Below, piece after piece: positions 36,497-44,339 of a DNA stretch of 64,000 nt (position 1 is the stretch's first letter; each line of letters opens with the position of its first letter). The notes below the pieces were generated by a model. That model was given only the letters and a program-made list of their open reading frames with translations. It was not told the DNA's origin and searched no databases. The translations under genes and the position numbers were made by a program. Source of the DNA: Glycomyces arizonensis DSM 44726 (GTDB taxonomy: Bacteria; Actinomycetota; Actinomycetes; Mycobacteriales; Micromonosporaceae); contig NZ_KI519475.1 in the NCBI RefSeq assembly GCF_000482705.1, positions 94,789 to 158,788 on the forward strand, in the 5' to 3' direction.

Positions 36497-36851
36497 CGTG
36501 TCGCCGTCCCTTCGCCGAACCGTTTCGCGCGGAATCGGGCGATCCCGCCACCGTTACGACGCTTGAGGGCCTCGCCCGAGTTGCGCCGATCGCCGGTGTT
36601 TCCGCCGCCGGTGGCGCACGGTTCTGACCGTGCGCGGACAAATCGTCACCACCGGTGCACCCCGGCCACAAGAGACTCATCTCGACCAGCCGTGAAACTC
36701 CTGCGTAGCGACCGAATACCCCGGAGTAGCGCGGCGCTGGTCTCACCAGCCCGGATTGACTGAAACGTGTGTCGGACGCTACAGTCTTTCACAAATACCC
36801 TTCCGTGTTACGCAGCCCAGTCAGGTGAACCCTTAGTGGTAGGGAGCCCAT
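36497..36851. other. Divergent intergenic region with hairpin and promoter
   Basis: No gene seen. It holds a perfect 9-base hairpin at 36614-36635 (GCGCACGGT, loop TCTG) and a plausible plus-strand sigma-70-type promoter: TTGACT at 36756-36761 and TACAGT at 36780-36785 with an 18-base spacer, giving an untranslated leader of about 60 bases for the DUF4272 gene. The leader of the secreted repeat protein lies at the left edge. Confidence 0.55.
36756..36785 (+). promoter_or_regulatory. Sigma-70-type promoter of the DUF4272 gene
   Basis: -35 TTGACT (36756-36761) and -10 TACAGT (36780-36785), spacer 18. Both match five of six (or four of six) consensus bases, and the position suits the ATG at 36852. 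Confidence 0.5.
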
Positions 36852-37517
36852 ATGCCGTCGCTGATCTCCGATCCCCGCAGCGTACGAGTGCGTACAGTGG
36901 ATGGTCTTGGTGCCCTGGGCATACCCGCTCCCCCCGAGCGGCTCCCCACGCCCTTCTCCGACAACCGCCTCCCCAAACTGCGCTACCGCGTCGACATGGA
37001 GGCCCGCGCGGCGATCCTCAACGTCGTCCAGGCCCGCGTGTTCAACATGCCCGAGGACCTCGCGATGCGCTGGCTCCTCGACGCCCACGTCCTCGACCAC
37101 CTCACCCCCGACGAGTGGGGCTTCATCGCCTGCGGCCGAGGCGAGAGGGCCCGCTACGCCGACCAGCTCGAGAGCCTCTACGCCGTCTCCTGGCTCATCG
37201 GCCTGGTCGACCACCTCGACCCGGCCCTCGCCTGCGCCGAGGACCTGCCCGAGATGCTCCCGGACCTGCGCCGCCCCGAGTCGTTCAGCGAGTGGCGCGA
37301 CCGCCACCTCACCCCCACGCGCGACGCCGCCGTCGTCGCCGAGATGCTCGACTTCTACTACTGCCTGGACTGGGTGTGCGACCAGGCGAGGCGCTCGGGC
37401 TCGCCGCTGCCGCGCGGCATCGACGACAGCCTCGTGTGGCACCGCCGCTGGGCCCTGGAGTGGGCCGTGCACGCCGAAGGGCACCGCCCCCTCCGCTGGG
37501 ACGAGGTCCGCCTCTGA
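36852..37517 (+). CDS. DUF4272 domain protein
   Basis: 221 aa, soluble. The central segment (ARAAILNVVQARVFNMP, RWLLDAHVLDHLTPDEWGFI, AVSWLIGLVDHLDPALACAEDLPEMLPDL) follows the all-helical DUF4272 pattern, with conserved Trp/Glu positions and the C-terminal FYYCLDWVCDQARRSG and VWHRRWALEWAVH. No catalytic residues are known for the family. The gene is followed 37 bases later by adenosine deaminase in the same direction and may share its transcript. Confidence 0.7.
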   Translation: MPSLISDPRSVRVRTVDGLGALGIPAPPERLPTPFSDNRLPKLRYRVDMEARAAILNVVQARVFNMPEDLAMRWLLDAHVLDHLTPDEWGFIACGRGERARYADQLESLYAVSWLIGLVDHLDPALACAEDLPEMLPDLRRPESFSEWRDRHLTPTRDAAVVAEMLDFYYCLDWVCDQARRSGSPLPRGIDDSLVWHRRWALEWAVHAEGHRPLRWDEVRL

Positions 37518-37554
37518 GGACTCCTCGCAATCGGCGGTCGTTACCATTCATGGG

Positions 37555-38646
37555 ATGATTTCCGCACCGCTGTCCCACGACGAGATCCGCTCCGCTCCGA
37601 AAGTCGTGCTCCACGAGCACCTCGACGGCGGCCTGCGACCCCAGACCCTCATCGACATCGCGGGCGAGATCGGCCGCCCGCTCCCGGCCGACGAGCCGCA
37701 GGCCCTCGCCGACTGGTTCTTCGACGCGGCGAACTCCGGCTCGCTGGAGCGCTACCTGGAGACCTTCGCGCACACCGTCGCGGCCATGCAGACGCCCGAG
37801 CACTGCGCCCGCATCGCTTCCGAGGCCGTCCAGGACCTCGCCGCCGACGGCGTCGTCTACGCCGAGCTGCGCTACGCCCCCGAGCAGCAGCTGACGCGCG
37901 GCATGAGCCTCGACGAGGTCGTCGAGTCCACCGTCGCCGGGCTCGCCGAGGGCGAGCGCCTCGCCGCCGAGGCCGGGCACACCATCCAGACCGGCACCAT
38001 CCTGTGCGGCATGCGCCAGGCCAACCGCGTCAAGGAGATCGCCGAACTCGCCGTCGCCCACCGCGACAAGGGCGTCGTCGGCTTCGACATCGCCGGTCCC
38101 GAGCGGGGCTTCCTGCCCCAGAAGCACCTGGCCGCCTTCGAGTACCTGCGGCGCGAATGCATGCCGTTCACCATCCACGCCGGAGAGTCGGACGGCCTGG
38201 ACTCGATCCTGGGGGCCGTCGCCGACTGCGGCGCGCAGCGCATCGGCCACGGCGTCAGGATCACCGACGACATCGACCGCTCCGGCTTCGGGGCCCAGCT
38301 CGGCCGCCTCGCGACCTACATCCGCGACCGGCGCATCGCCCTCGAAGTGTGCCCCTCCTCCAACCTCCAGACCGGTGCCGCCGATTCCATCGCGACCCAC
38401 CCGGTGAACGACCTCTACCGGCTCGGCTTCCGCGTCACCGTCAACAACGACAACCGGCTCATGAGCCGCACCCACACCTCCCGCGAGTTCCACCTGCTCT
38501 CGGAGGCCTTCGACTGGAGCTGGAGCGAGATCGCGAACTGCACCGTGAACGCCGCCGAGGCCGCGTTCCTGCCCTACCCCGAGCGCCGCGTCCTCATCGA
38601 CGAGGTCATCCGCCCGGCGTACGCGGCACTGGAACGGTCCGCATAG
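37555..38646 (+). CDS. add: Adenosine deaminase family protein
   Basis: 363 aa. Metal-binding HEHLDGG near residue 20 (HxH), FTIHAGES with catalytic His/Glu, RIGHGV, and the final aspartate motif in VNNDNRLMSRT (usual NTDNRLMS or NTDDP). These are the full set for the zinc-dependent adenosine/aminofutalosine deaminase family. Adenosine deaminase turns adenosine into inosine. Because Streptomyces uses members of this family to deaminate aminofutalosine in menaquinone synthesis, and menG and menJ lie nearby, that alternative substrate is possible. Start ATG 37555. Confidence 0.9.
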   Translation: MISAPLSHDEIRSAPKVVLHEHLDGGLRPQTLIDIAGEIGRPLPADEPQALADWFFDAANSGSLERYLETFAHTVAAMQTPEHCARIASEAVQDLAADGVVYAELRYAPEQQLTRGMSLDEVVESTVAGLAEGERLAAEAGHTIQTGTILCGMRQANRVKEIAELAVAHRDKGVVGFDIAGPERGFLPQKHLAAFEYLRRECMPFTIHAGESDGLDSILGAVADCGAQRIGHGVRITDDIDRSGFGAQLGRLATYIRDRRIALEVCPSSNLQTGAADSIATHPVNDLYRLGFRVTVNNDNRLMSRTHTSREFHLLSEAFDWSWSEIANCTVNAAEAAFLPYPERRVLIDEVIRPAYAALERSA

Positions 38647-38667
38647 CACGCTGAGTAAGCTCGCGGC

Positions 38668-39906
38668 ATGCGCATCTACACCGCCCCCGTCGTCGTCCCC
38701 ATAGCGGGCGAGCCCATTCGCGACGGCGCGGTCGGGGTCGACGACGGGCGGATCGCCTACGTCGGTCCCGCCGCCGACGCCCCCGAGTCCGAGGACACCA
38801 CCGCCTTCGCAGGCGTCCTCACACCAGGCCTGGTCAACGCCCACACGCACCTGTGCTACACCGGCTTCGCCGACATGCACGACAACGAGAAGGAATTCTT
38901 CGAGTGGATCCAGGAGTTCCCCAGGCGCAACCCGGCCACCGCTGACGAGGCGTGGCAGGCCGCCGTCCAGGACGGCATCGACCAGTCCCTCGCCGCCGGG
39001 GTCACCGCCGTCGCCGACGTCGTCACCCCCGCGGCGGCGTTCGCACCGCTCCTGGCCTCCGACCTCGCCGGGGTCGCCTACTGGGAGGCCTGCTTCATCG
39101 ACGACGCGGCCTGGGACGAGCGCCGCAACGCCTGGAGAGAGATCGTCACCGAGACGCGCGCCGTCAACGGCTCCGACCTCGCCGTCGGCATCAGCCCCCA
39201 CACGCTCTACTCGCTCGGCACGGGCGTCGCCAAGAGCCTCGCCGAGCTCGCCCGCACCCTCGACATCCGCCTCCACCCGCACCTGGCCGAGACCGTCCAC
39301 GAGGACATGTTCGTGCGCCGCGGCTCGGGCCCGTTCGCGTTCATGAACCGCCGCATCGGCCTCGACCTCGAACTCGCCAGCGGCGGCGCCGGGCACTCCC
39401 CGGCCCAGCAGATGGCCAAGGTCAACTGGCTCGGCGCCGACTCCCACGTCGCCCACGGCGTCCACCTCGACGCCGACGACCGGCGCCTGCTGCGCGAGCA
39501 GGGCACCGCCGTGGCCCTGTGCGCCCGCTCCAACGCCCGCCTCGAAGCCGGTGAGGCGCCCGTGGCCGCCCACCGCGCCGAAGGCAACCCCGTCGCCATC
39601 GGCACCGACTCGCGCGCTTCCGCGCCTGATCTCGACGTCGCCGCCGAATGGCCCGTGCTGCGCAAGATGGCCCTCGCACAGGGCGACGACGGCGACGGCC
39701 TCAACGAGTGGCTCGTCCGCGCCGCCACCGAGGGCGGCGCGAAGGCCCTCGGCCGAAGCGACATCGGCGCCATCAAGGTCGGCGCCCGCGCCGACCTGGC
39801 CGTCTTCGACGTCGACGCCGAGGCCAACCCGTACGCGGCGCTCGTCTCGGAGGCCGCCGGGAACTGCCGGGCCACCGTCGTCAAGGGCCGCCTCATCGAA
39901 CATTGA
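38668..39906 (+). CDS. Amidohydrolase (chlorohydrolase/cytosine-deaminase type; possible aminofutalosine deaminase)
   Basis: 412 aa. HxH in LVNAHTHLCYTGFAD (about residue 56), third His in LHPHLAETVHED, fourth in SHVAHGVHLD, and metal Asp in IGTDSRAS: the one-metal deaminase set of the TRZ/ATZ/MtaD/MqnX group. The chain ends with the composite beta-domain strand ADLAVFDVDAEANPYAALV. It lies 21 bases after add in the same direction. Candidate substrates are S-adenosylhomocysteine/methylthioadenosine, guanine or aminofutalosine; menaquinone genes downstream favour aminofutalosine (MqnX) but do not prove it. Confidence 0.8.
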   Translation: MRIYTAPVVVPIAGEPIRDGAVGVDDGRIAYVGPAADAPESEDTTAFAGVLTPGLVNAHTHLCYTGFADMHDNEKEFFEWIQEFPRRNPATADEAWQAAVQDGIDQSLAAGVTAVADVVTPAAAFAPLLASDLAGVAYWEACFIDDAAWDERRNAWREIVTETRAVNGSDLAVGISPHTLYSLGTGVAKSLAELARTLDIRLHPHLAETVHEDMFVRRGSGPFAFMNRRIGLDLELASGGAGHSPAQQMAKVNWLGADSHVAHGVHLDADDRRLLREQGTAVALCARSNARLEAGEAPVAAHRAEGNPVAIGTDSRASAPDLDVAAEWPVLRKMALAQGDDGDGLNEWLVRAATEGGAKALGRSDIGAIKVGARADLAVFDVDAEANPYAALVSEAAGNCRATVVKGRLIEH

Positions 39907-40032
39907 GTTTCAATAACGGTTCGGTCACAGTGCTTGTGCCGCGCCGTCCGCGTCCGGGATGCTGTACAGCACCCGCGACTTGGCCCTATTGGGGGGCGGC
40001 GAGTGTGCCGCTCCCCTCTATCCCCTGGAGAT

Positions 40033-40070
40033 GGCGGGGCGCGCGTCTGTGTGTGTACGCGCGCCCCGCC
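40033..40070. repeat. Perfect 14-base-pair inverted repeat
   Basis: Arms GGCGGGGCGCGCGT (40033-40046) and its exact complement (40057-40070), loop CTGTGTGTGT. It is flanked further out by GGAGATG/CATCTCC. No T run, so if it is a terminator it is an unusual one; cruciform or RNA-processing roles are alternatives. Confidence 0.7.
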
Positions 40071-40330
40071 ACACACGCGACATCTCCCGTTCACGCCTCT
40101 ATGAGCGCGGTAAACCGCCGCAAACGGCCCACTCGGGCACGGAAACGGCCGACTACCAGCAGAAATGTGACAGTGGGCACGCCGTAGTTATCGGATGGGT
40201 TACGTGCGATAACGGTTCGGTTTCATAGATCGACATCACAGCCCGCATGCGTCAGGGTGGTCCTGTAACGCAGACCGCACCGCGAAGCGGCCCGCGGCTG
40301 TCCGACCCCCGATGACGCGAGGAGGAGCAG

Positions 40331-40492
40331 ATGCCGACGACCACCGTCGATCCCGTCGCCCTCCGCCTTGCCGCGCAACCGCTCCCGTCATCGCGCCGAG
40401 CCGGTGTCCGGCTCGCCGGCCTTCCCGAAAGGGCACTCCCGCCGGGCGAACGCACCGCCTTCCTTCCCTCGCTCCCTCCAGGCGGCGCGTGA
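40331..40492 (+). CDS. Small ORF of 53 codons with strong ribosome binding site
   Basis: ATG 40331 follows GAGGAGGAG with ideal spacing, and the frame runs 53 codons to TGA, 30 bases before a terminator-like hairpin. The peptide (MPTTTVDPVALRLAAQPL at its start) is Pro/Leu/Ala/Arg-rich, with no membrane segment or Cys. Its middle (residues about 23-29) is encoded by the palindromic repeat CGAGCCGGTGTCCGGCTCG, also seen near the end of menJ. Unrecognised. The combination of ribosome binding site and terminator argues for a real transcription unit, but composition alone would not. Confidence 0.4.
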   Translation: MPTTTVDPVALRLAAQPLPSSRRAGVRLAGLPERALPPGERTAFLPSLPPGGA

Positions 40493-40521
40493 CGCGCATC
40501 CCGCGCGCCCGCTAACCCCTT

Positions 40522-40561
40522 GATCCGCCGGGGCCCACCGACCGGGCTCCGGCGGATTTCT
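40522..40561 (+). terminator. Terminator after the small ORF
   Basis: Stem ATCCGCCGG (40523-40531) with CCGGCGGAT (40549-40557), further inner pairing GGGCC/GGGCT, followed by TTTC. Confidence 0.6.
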
Positions 40562-40851
40562 CTGTGCTCAGGTTTCGCTGTGCCCCCGCGCGAGCGCTCA
40601 GAGCGGCCGCGGCCGCGTCGGGTGCGAGCACTGCGGCGGGGTCGGCTTCTCCCGCGTCCCGGTGCCTCGACTCCATGTCCCGCACGAGCGCTTCGGCCGC
40701 CGTCGCGGGCGGCGCCGGTCTCCCAGGACCGCTCCGTGCCCCACGCGAGCGCTTCGACCCCGGATGCGGCGTTCGGCCCCGTCCGTTCGGCGCGGCCCAC
40801 ACCGCCGGGCCTCCGGCGGCTTTCCTCCCCGCAGTGTGCAAGGCTGGGCGC

Positions 40852-41547
40852 GTGAGCCAGGAGAGTGAACCGGATACGCCCGGTAAGGAGCCCCGCCGCA
40901 TCGCCGCGATGTTCGACCGGGTCGCCCCGGCCTACGACCGCACCAATACCGTCATGTTCGCCGGGCAGGACCGGCGCTGGCGCAAGGCCACCCGCGAGGC
41001 GCTCAGCCTCCAGCCGGGGGAGCGGTGCCTCGACCTCGGCGCGGGCACCGGCGTCTCCACCGCCGAGCTCGCCAGGTCCGGCGCCGACGTCATCGGCCTG
41101 GACATCTCCATCGGCATGCTCAAGGAGCACGCCGACCGGCAGGTGCCACTCGTGGCGGGCGACGCGCTCCACCTGCCGTTCGCCGACGACACGTTCAACG
41201 CCGTCACCGGCTCGTACGTCATCCGCAACGTCGTCGACGTCGACGCCTGCCTCGCCGAGATCCTGCGGGTCCTCCAGCCCGGCGGCCGCCTCGTCCTGTG
41301 CGAGGTCTCCCACCCGTCCTGGAAGCCCTACCGGGCCGCGCACGGCCTGTTCGTCAAGCGCATCATGCCCAAGATCGCCGCGCGCGTGGCCTCCGACCCC
41401 GAGGCCTACCGGTACCTCGCCGAGTCGACCATGAACTGGCCCGACCAGGCCGCCTTCGCCGACCAGATCGTGAAGGCCGGCTATCGCAAGGTCGCCTGGC
41501 GCAACCTCGCCGGAGGCGCCGTGGCCCTCCACCGCGGCTTCAAATAA
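40852..41547 (+). CDS. menG: Demethylmenaquinone methyltransferase
   Basis: 231 aa of the UbiE/MenG family. IAAMFDRVAPAYDRTN and the RRWRKATREAL start are typical; the SAM motif is CLDLGAGTGVST; DALHLPFADDTFNAVTGSYVIRNV and RVLQPGGRLVLCEVSHP follow. It adds the last methyl group to demethylmenaquinone, giving the quinone that complex I (genes 4 kb downstream) reduces. The start is GTG 40852 (MSQESEPD); the frame is open far upstream but that part has no family match and crosses hairpins. It stands alone on its strand here. Confidence 0.92.
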   Translation: MSQESEPDTPGKEPRRIAAMFDRVAPAYDRTNTVMFAGQDRRWRKATREALSLQPGERCLDLGAGTGVSTAELARSGADVIGLDISIGMLKEHADRQVPLVAGDALHLPFADDTFNAVTGSYVIRNVVDVDACLAEILRVLQPGGRLVLCEVSHPSWKPYRAAHGLFVKRIMPKIAARVASDPEAYRYLAESTMNWPDQAAFADQIVKAGYRKVAWRNLAGGAVALHRGFK

Positions 41548-41613
41548 GCCGACCACGGCCCGGCGCCGGGAGGATCGTCCGGCGCCGGATCGTGCTTCCC
41601 GGCGACCGCGCCC

Positions 41614-41671
41614 GTCTGCACTTCAGAGAACCGCTTGTGCTTCAGAGAACCGTCTGCGCCTCAGAGGATCC
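41614..41671. repeat. Tandem repeat, three copies of about 19 bases
   Basis: GTCTGCACTTCAGAGAACC (41614-41632), then GCTTGTGCTTCAGAGAACC (41633-41651), then a diverged third copy with CTCAGAGGATCC (41652-41671). It lies between the convergent menG and dioxygenase genes; no terminator-like hairpin is obvious there. Confidence 0.7.
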
Positions 41672-41701
41672 GCCCCAGAGAAGCGTCGCCCTGGAGAAAA
41701 C

Positions 41702-42556
41702 TCAGACGAGCTCGAACGAGCGCTTCGAGAGCCCGAGCCAGAAGCCGTCGATGACGGTCGCGGCGGGCTGCTCGGCCTCGCTCGCGGCGCCGTAGGCCAC
41801 GAACAGCGGCACGTAGTGGTCCACCGTCGGGTGGGCGTACGGCATGCCCGGCGCCTTCGAGCGGTACGACGCGAGCGTGTCGATGTCCCCGGCCGCCAGC
41901 GCCTCGGCGGCCCAGGCGTCGAAGTCGGCCGACCAGCCGGGCACCTTGTCGGAGAAGTCGATGAACGGCAGCCCGTGGGTCATGAAGCCCGAGCCGATGA
42001 CGAGGTAGCCCTCCTCGCGCAGCGGGCGCAGCCTGCGGCCGATGGCCATGAGCCGGTCGGGGTCGTGCGTGGGGATCGACAGCTGGAGCACCGGGATGTC
42101 GCCGTCGGGGTACATGACCTTGAGCGGCACCCACGCGCCGTGGTCGAGGCCCCGGCTCGGGTGCCGGTGGACCGGCTCGGTGTCGGGCATCGCGGCGGCG
42201 ACGCGCTCGGCCATCGCGCTCGCCTCGGGCGTCTCGTACCGCATCTTGAAGTAGCGCTCGGCGAAGCCGCCGAAGTCGTAGACCAGCGGCGTGGCGGCCT
42301 CGGGGCTGGAGAGCATGAGCGGGGCCGACTCCCAGTGGGCCGAGACGATGAGGATGCCCTTGGGCCTTGGCAGTCGCTGGGCCCAGGCGAAGAGCGCCTC
42401 GATCCACTCGGGCTCGTCGAACAGGGGCGGCGCGCCGTGGCTGAGGTACAGGGCCGGGAGGGGGCCGTCGGCGCTCGTCCAGTCGCGCCGCTCGGCGGTG
42501 CGGTGGGCGGTGGTCCGCAGGAACGCGTCGAATGCGGCGCCTGGCTGGGCGGTCAT
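41702..42556 (-). CDS. Class III extradiol (LigB/DODA-type) dioxygenase
   Basis: 284 aa. Metal ligands of the LigB superfamily are visible: LYLSHGAPPLFD (first His), VSAHWES, GLDHGAWVPLKVMYP and FMTHGL, with a C-terminal DHYVPLFVAYGAA. The best-known relatives are plant DODA and bacterial YgiD, which open catechol rings such as L-DOPA. The bacterial substrate here is unknown, probably an aromatic or catechol compound. It is divergent from a MarR regulator with a palindromic operator between them, so expression is probably induced by an aromatic ligand. Confidence 0.88.
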   Translation of the reverse strand: MTAQPGAAFDAFLRTTAHRTAERRDWTSADGPLPALYLSHGAPPLFDEPEWIEALFAWAQRLPRPKGILIVSAHWESAPLMLSSPEAATPLVYDFGGFAERYFKMRYETPEASAMAERVAAAMPDTEPVHRHPSRGLDHGAWVPLKVMYPDGDIPVLQLSIPTHDPDRLMAIGRRLRPLREEGYLVIGSGFMTHGLPFIDFSDKVPGWSADFDAWAAEALAAGDIDTLASYRSKAPGMPYAHPTVDHYVPLFVAYGAASEAEQPAATVIDGFWLGLSKRSFELV

Positions 42557-42603
42557 GGCCGCTCCCCTCTCGGTTCGGTCGCGGGGTCGCCGCGGCCAGA
42601 AAC

Positions 42604-42615
42604 TTGAATGTTCAA
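42604..42615. promoter_or_regulatory. Candidate MarR operator
   Basis: Perfect 12-base palindrome TTGAATGTTCAA in the low-G+C 112-base gap between the divergent dioxygenase and MarR genes. Its position would let one dimer repress both promoters. Confidence 0.5.
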
Positions 42616-42668
42616 CTAATAATACTCACTCCGCCCGGGAAGGCAACCTCCGTCGTTAAGCTTGTGGC

Positions 42669-43130
42669 ATGAGTGACGACGTGGCTTGGCTCGACGACGC
42701 CGAGATGGAGACCTGGCTGGCCCTCATCGGCGTGGTCATGCGGCTCCCCAACGCGCTCGACGAGCAGCTGCGGCGCGACGCGAGGCTCAGCCACTTCGAA
42801 TACGGCGTGCTCGCGGTCCTGGAGCGGGCCGAGGACCGCACGAAGCGGATGAGCGATCTCGCCTACCTGTGCAACGGTTCGCTCTCGCGCCTGTCCCATG
42901 TCGCGCGGCGGCTCGAGGACGCCGGGCTCATCGAGCGCTTCGCCTGCCCCACCGACGGGCGGGCCACGCTCGCCAAGCTCACTCCCCACGGCATGGACGT
43001 CCTCGCCAAGGCGGCGCCGGGACACGTCGCGCTCGTGCGCGAGCTGATCTTCGACGCCCTCGACAAGGAGGAGGCGGCCCAGTTCGGCGCCCTGGCAAGG
43101 CGCATCCTCAACCGCCTGGAGGAGTCCTGA
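42669..43130 (+). CDS. MarR-family transcriptional regulator
   Basis: 153 aa winged-helix regulator. The dimer helix is at the N-terminus (WLALIGVVMRLPNALDEQL), then the DNA-recognition helices RMSDLAYLCNGSLSRLSHVARRLEDAGL and the wing CPTDGRATLAKLTPHG, and C-terminal dimer helices. Members usually repress and are released by phenolic ligands. The divergent dioxygenase gene is the obvious target. Ends just before a hairpin (43140-43187). Confidence 0.9.
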   Translation: MSDDVAWLDDAEMETWLALIGVVMRLPNALDEQLRRDARLSHFEYGVLAVLERAEDRTKRMSDLAYLCNGSLSRLSHVARRLEDAGLIERFACPTDGRATLAKLTPHGMDVLAKAAPGHVALVRELIFDALDKEEAAQFGALARRILNRLEES

Positions 43131-43139
43131 CAGCACGAC

Positions 43140-43187
43140 GCCCAGTGGGAAGGTTATAGAATATATCCTATAATCTTCTCACTGGGC
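43140..43187. repeat. Inverted-repeat element, copy A
   Basis: Stem of about 20 pairs (two G-T wobbles): GCCCAGTG at 43140-43147 with CACTGGGC at 43180-43187, inner AT-rich GGTTATAG/CTATAA. The 5' arm starts GACGCCCA and reads on into GGGAAGGTTATA, as in copy B at 43294. It may act as the MarR gene terminator. Confidence 0.75.
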
Positions 43188-43293
43188 ATCGATGCGAATG
43201 TGGTTCCGCGCGGCGGTGTCGCTCGGAACGTGCGCGTTGGTCTCGCTGAAGCGGGCCGCTTCGCGTATGGGAGCGCATTCGGTCTGACGGCAT

Positions 43294-43340
43294 GACGCCC
43301 ACCGGGAAGGTTATATCCTATAACGTTCCCAGTGGGCGTC
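43294..43340. repeat. Inverted-repeat element, copy B
   Basis: Stem of 22 positions with two mismatches: arms start GACGCCCAC (43294) and end GTGGGCGTC (43340), centre AT-rich GTTATA/TATAAC. The left arm matches copy A at 20 of 22 positions. It lies 62 bases from the end of wrbA and may end that transcript. Confidence 0.75.
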
Positions 43341-43401
43341 TCCGTGAGTGCGGTGCCTCGGTCGGACCCGTCCGGCTTTGGCGCGCTACTGCGCTGCCGC
43401 G

Positions 43402-44031
43402 CTACGCGACGGCCGCGGCGCGGCCGATCTTCAGGGCCGCCGCCGTGGCGATCACGCGCTCGGTCTGGGCGGTGGCGCCGCTCAGGACGAGCTCGTCGAT
43501 CTCGCCGTTGCCGAAGTGGGCCGCGCCGTACGGCGAGGCGTTGGCGAACAGCGTCTCGTTCGCGTAGCCCGGCGCGACCACGATGCCGCCGAAGTGGTGG
43601 AACGAGTTGTAGAGCGCGAGCAGCGTCGACTCGTTGCCGCCGTGCTTGCCGGAGGTGGCGGTGAAGCCCGAGTACACCTTGTCGGCGAGCAGGCCCTGGA
43701 ACCAGAGCGGCCCGAGCGTGTCGATGAACTGCTTGAGCTGCGCGGCGATGTTCCCGTAGCGCGTCGGCGAGCCCATCAGGACCGCGTCGGCCCACACGAT
43801 GTCGTCCGGGGTGGCCTCGGGGATCTCGGCGATGTCCTTGACGTTCTCGCCCCAGGCCGGGTTGGAGTCGATCGCGGCCTGCGGGGCCAGCTCGGTGACG
43901 CGGCGCAGGCGCACCTCGGCGCCGGCCTTCTCGGCGGACTCGGCGATCTGGCGGGCGAGCTTGGTGACGTTGCCGGTGGCGGAGTAGAAGACGACCGCGA
44001 CCTTGACGGGCTCTGCAGCGTTGACGGACAT
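43402..44031 (-). CDS. wrbA: WrbA-type NAD(P)H:quinone oxidoreductase (flavodoxin fold)
   Basis: 209 aa. FMN phosphate loop VVFYSATGNVTKLA near residue 15; GSPTRYGNIAAQLKQFIDTLGPLW and TATSGKHGGNESTLLALYNSFHHFGGIVV are WrbA signatures. It reduces quinones by two electrons using NAD(P)H, avoiding semiquinone radicals. Ligand-controlled expression is likely: two palindromic sites lie 56 and 102 bases upstream of the start. It is near the dioxygenase/MarR pair, so this block may deal with aromatic or quinone stress. Confidence 0.9.
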   Translation of the reverse strand: MSVNAAEPVKVAVVFYSATGNVTKLARQIAESAEKAGAEVRLRRVTELAPQAAIDSNPAWGENVKDIAEIPEATPDDIVWADAVLMGSPTRYGNIAAQLKQFIDTLGPLWFQGLLADKVYSGFTATSGKHGGNESTLLALYNSFHHFGGIVVAPGYANETLFANASPYGAAHFGNGEIDELVLSGATAQTERVIATAAALKIGRAAAVA

Positions 44032-44086
44032 GTACCTACCTCGTTAGCAGTGTTGGGGGCGGCGAAGCCGCGCACAATTGTCGTTG

Positions 44087-44146
44087 GTTCAGATTTGAAC
44101 TACTCGTCGACGATAACCGCCGCACCGCCAAAGTTCAATTTTGAAC
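44087..44146. promoter_or_regulatory. Paired operators upstream of wrbA
   Basis: GTTCAGATTTGAAC at 44087-44100 and GTTCAATTTTGAAC at 44133-44146: same half-site GTTCA/TGAAC, centres 46 bases apart. Suited to a winged-helix dimer such as MarR/HxlR. No HxlR gene is adjacent, so the cognate regulator may be elsewhere or be the MarR protein at 42669. Confidence 0.6.
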
Positions 44147-44339
44147 CATTGTGTCGCTCGCCACGACCCCGCAGCTCGCTGCGGGTGTTACGAGAGTGTC
44201 TCGTGTTGTCATGAGTTGCAGGCCCGCATCGCTGTCGGATTCGCCACTGTGCCGCCCGTTTTTGGAAACGGTTTTCCCTGCCTCGCCGCCCGGCTTCCGT
44301 GGCACGGCTGTACGAGCCGTGAGCACGCGTAACGCTAAG

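Larger units (their letters stand above)
39907..40851. other. 945-base region with hairpins, repeats and one small ORF
   Basis: Apart from the 53-codon ORF at 40331-40492, no gene is supportable. Seen here: a 10-base palindrome GCTGTACAGC at 39961-39970; a 14-base-pair hairpin at 40033-40070; direct repeats ATAACGGTTCGGT at 39913-39925 and 40209-40221; an inverted pair GTTATCG/CGATAAC at 40187-40213; a terminator at 40522-40561; three diverged copies of a roughly 25-base motif containing GAGCGCT (about 40571, 40673, 40735); and a 7-base hairpin at about 40803-40820 just before menG. Confidence 0.6.

Noticed and set aside
40512..40901. A 129-codon minus-strand frame upstream of menG
   Set aside because: Overlaps the menG start and two hairpins, with random-looking Arg/Gly/Ala composition.
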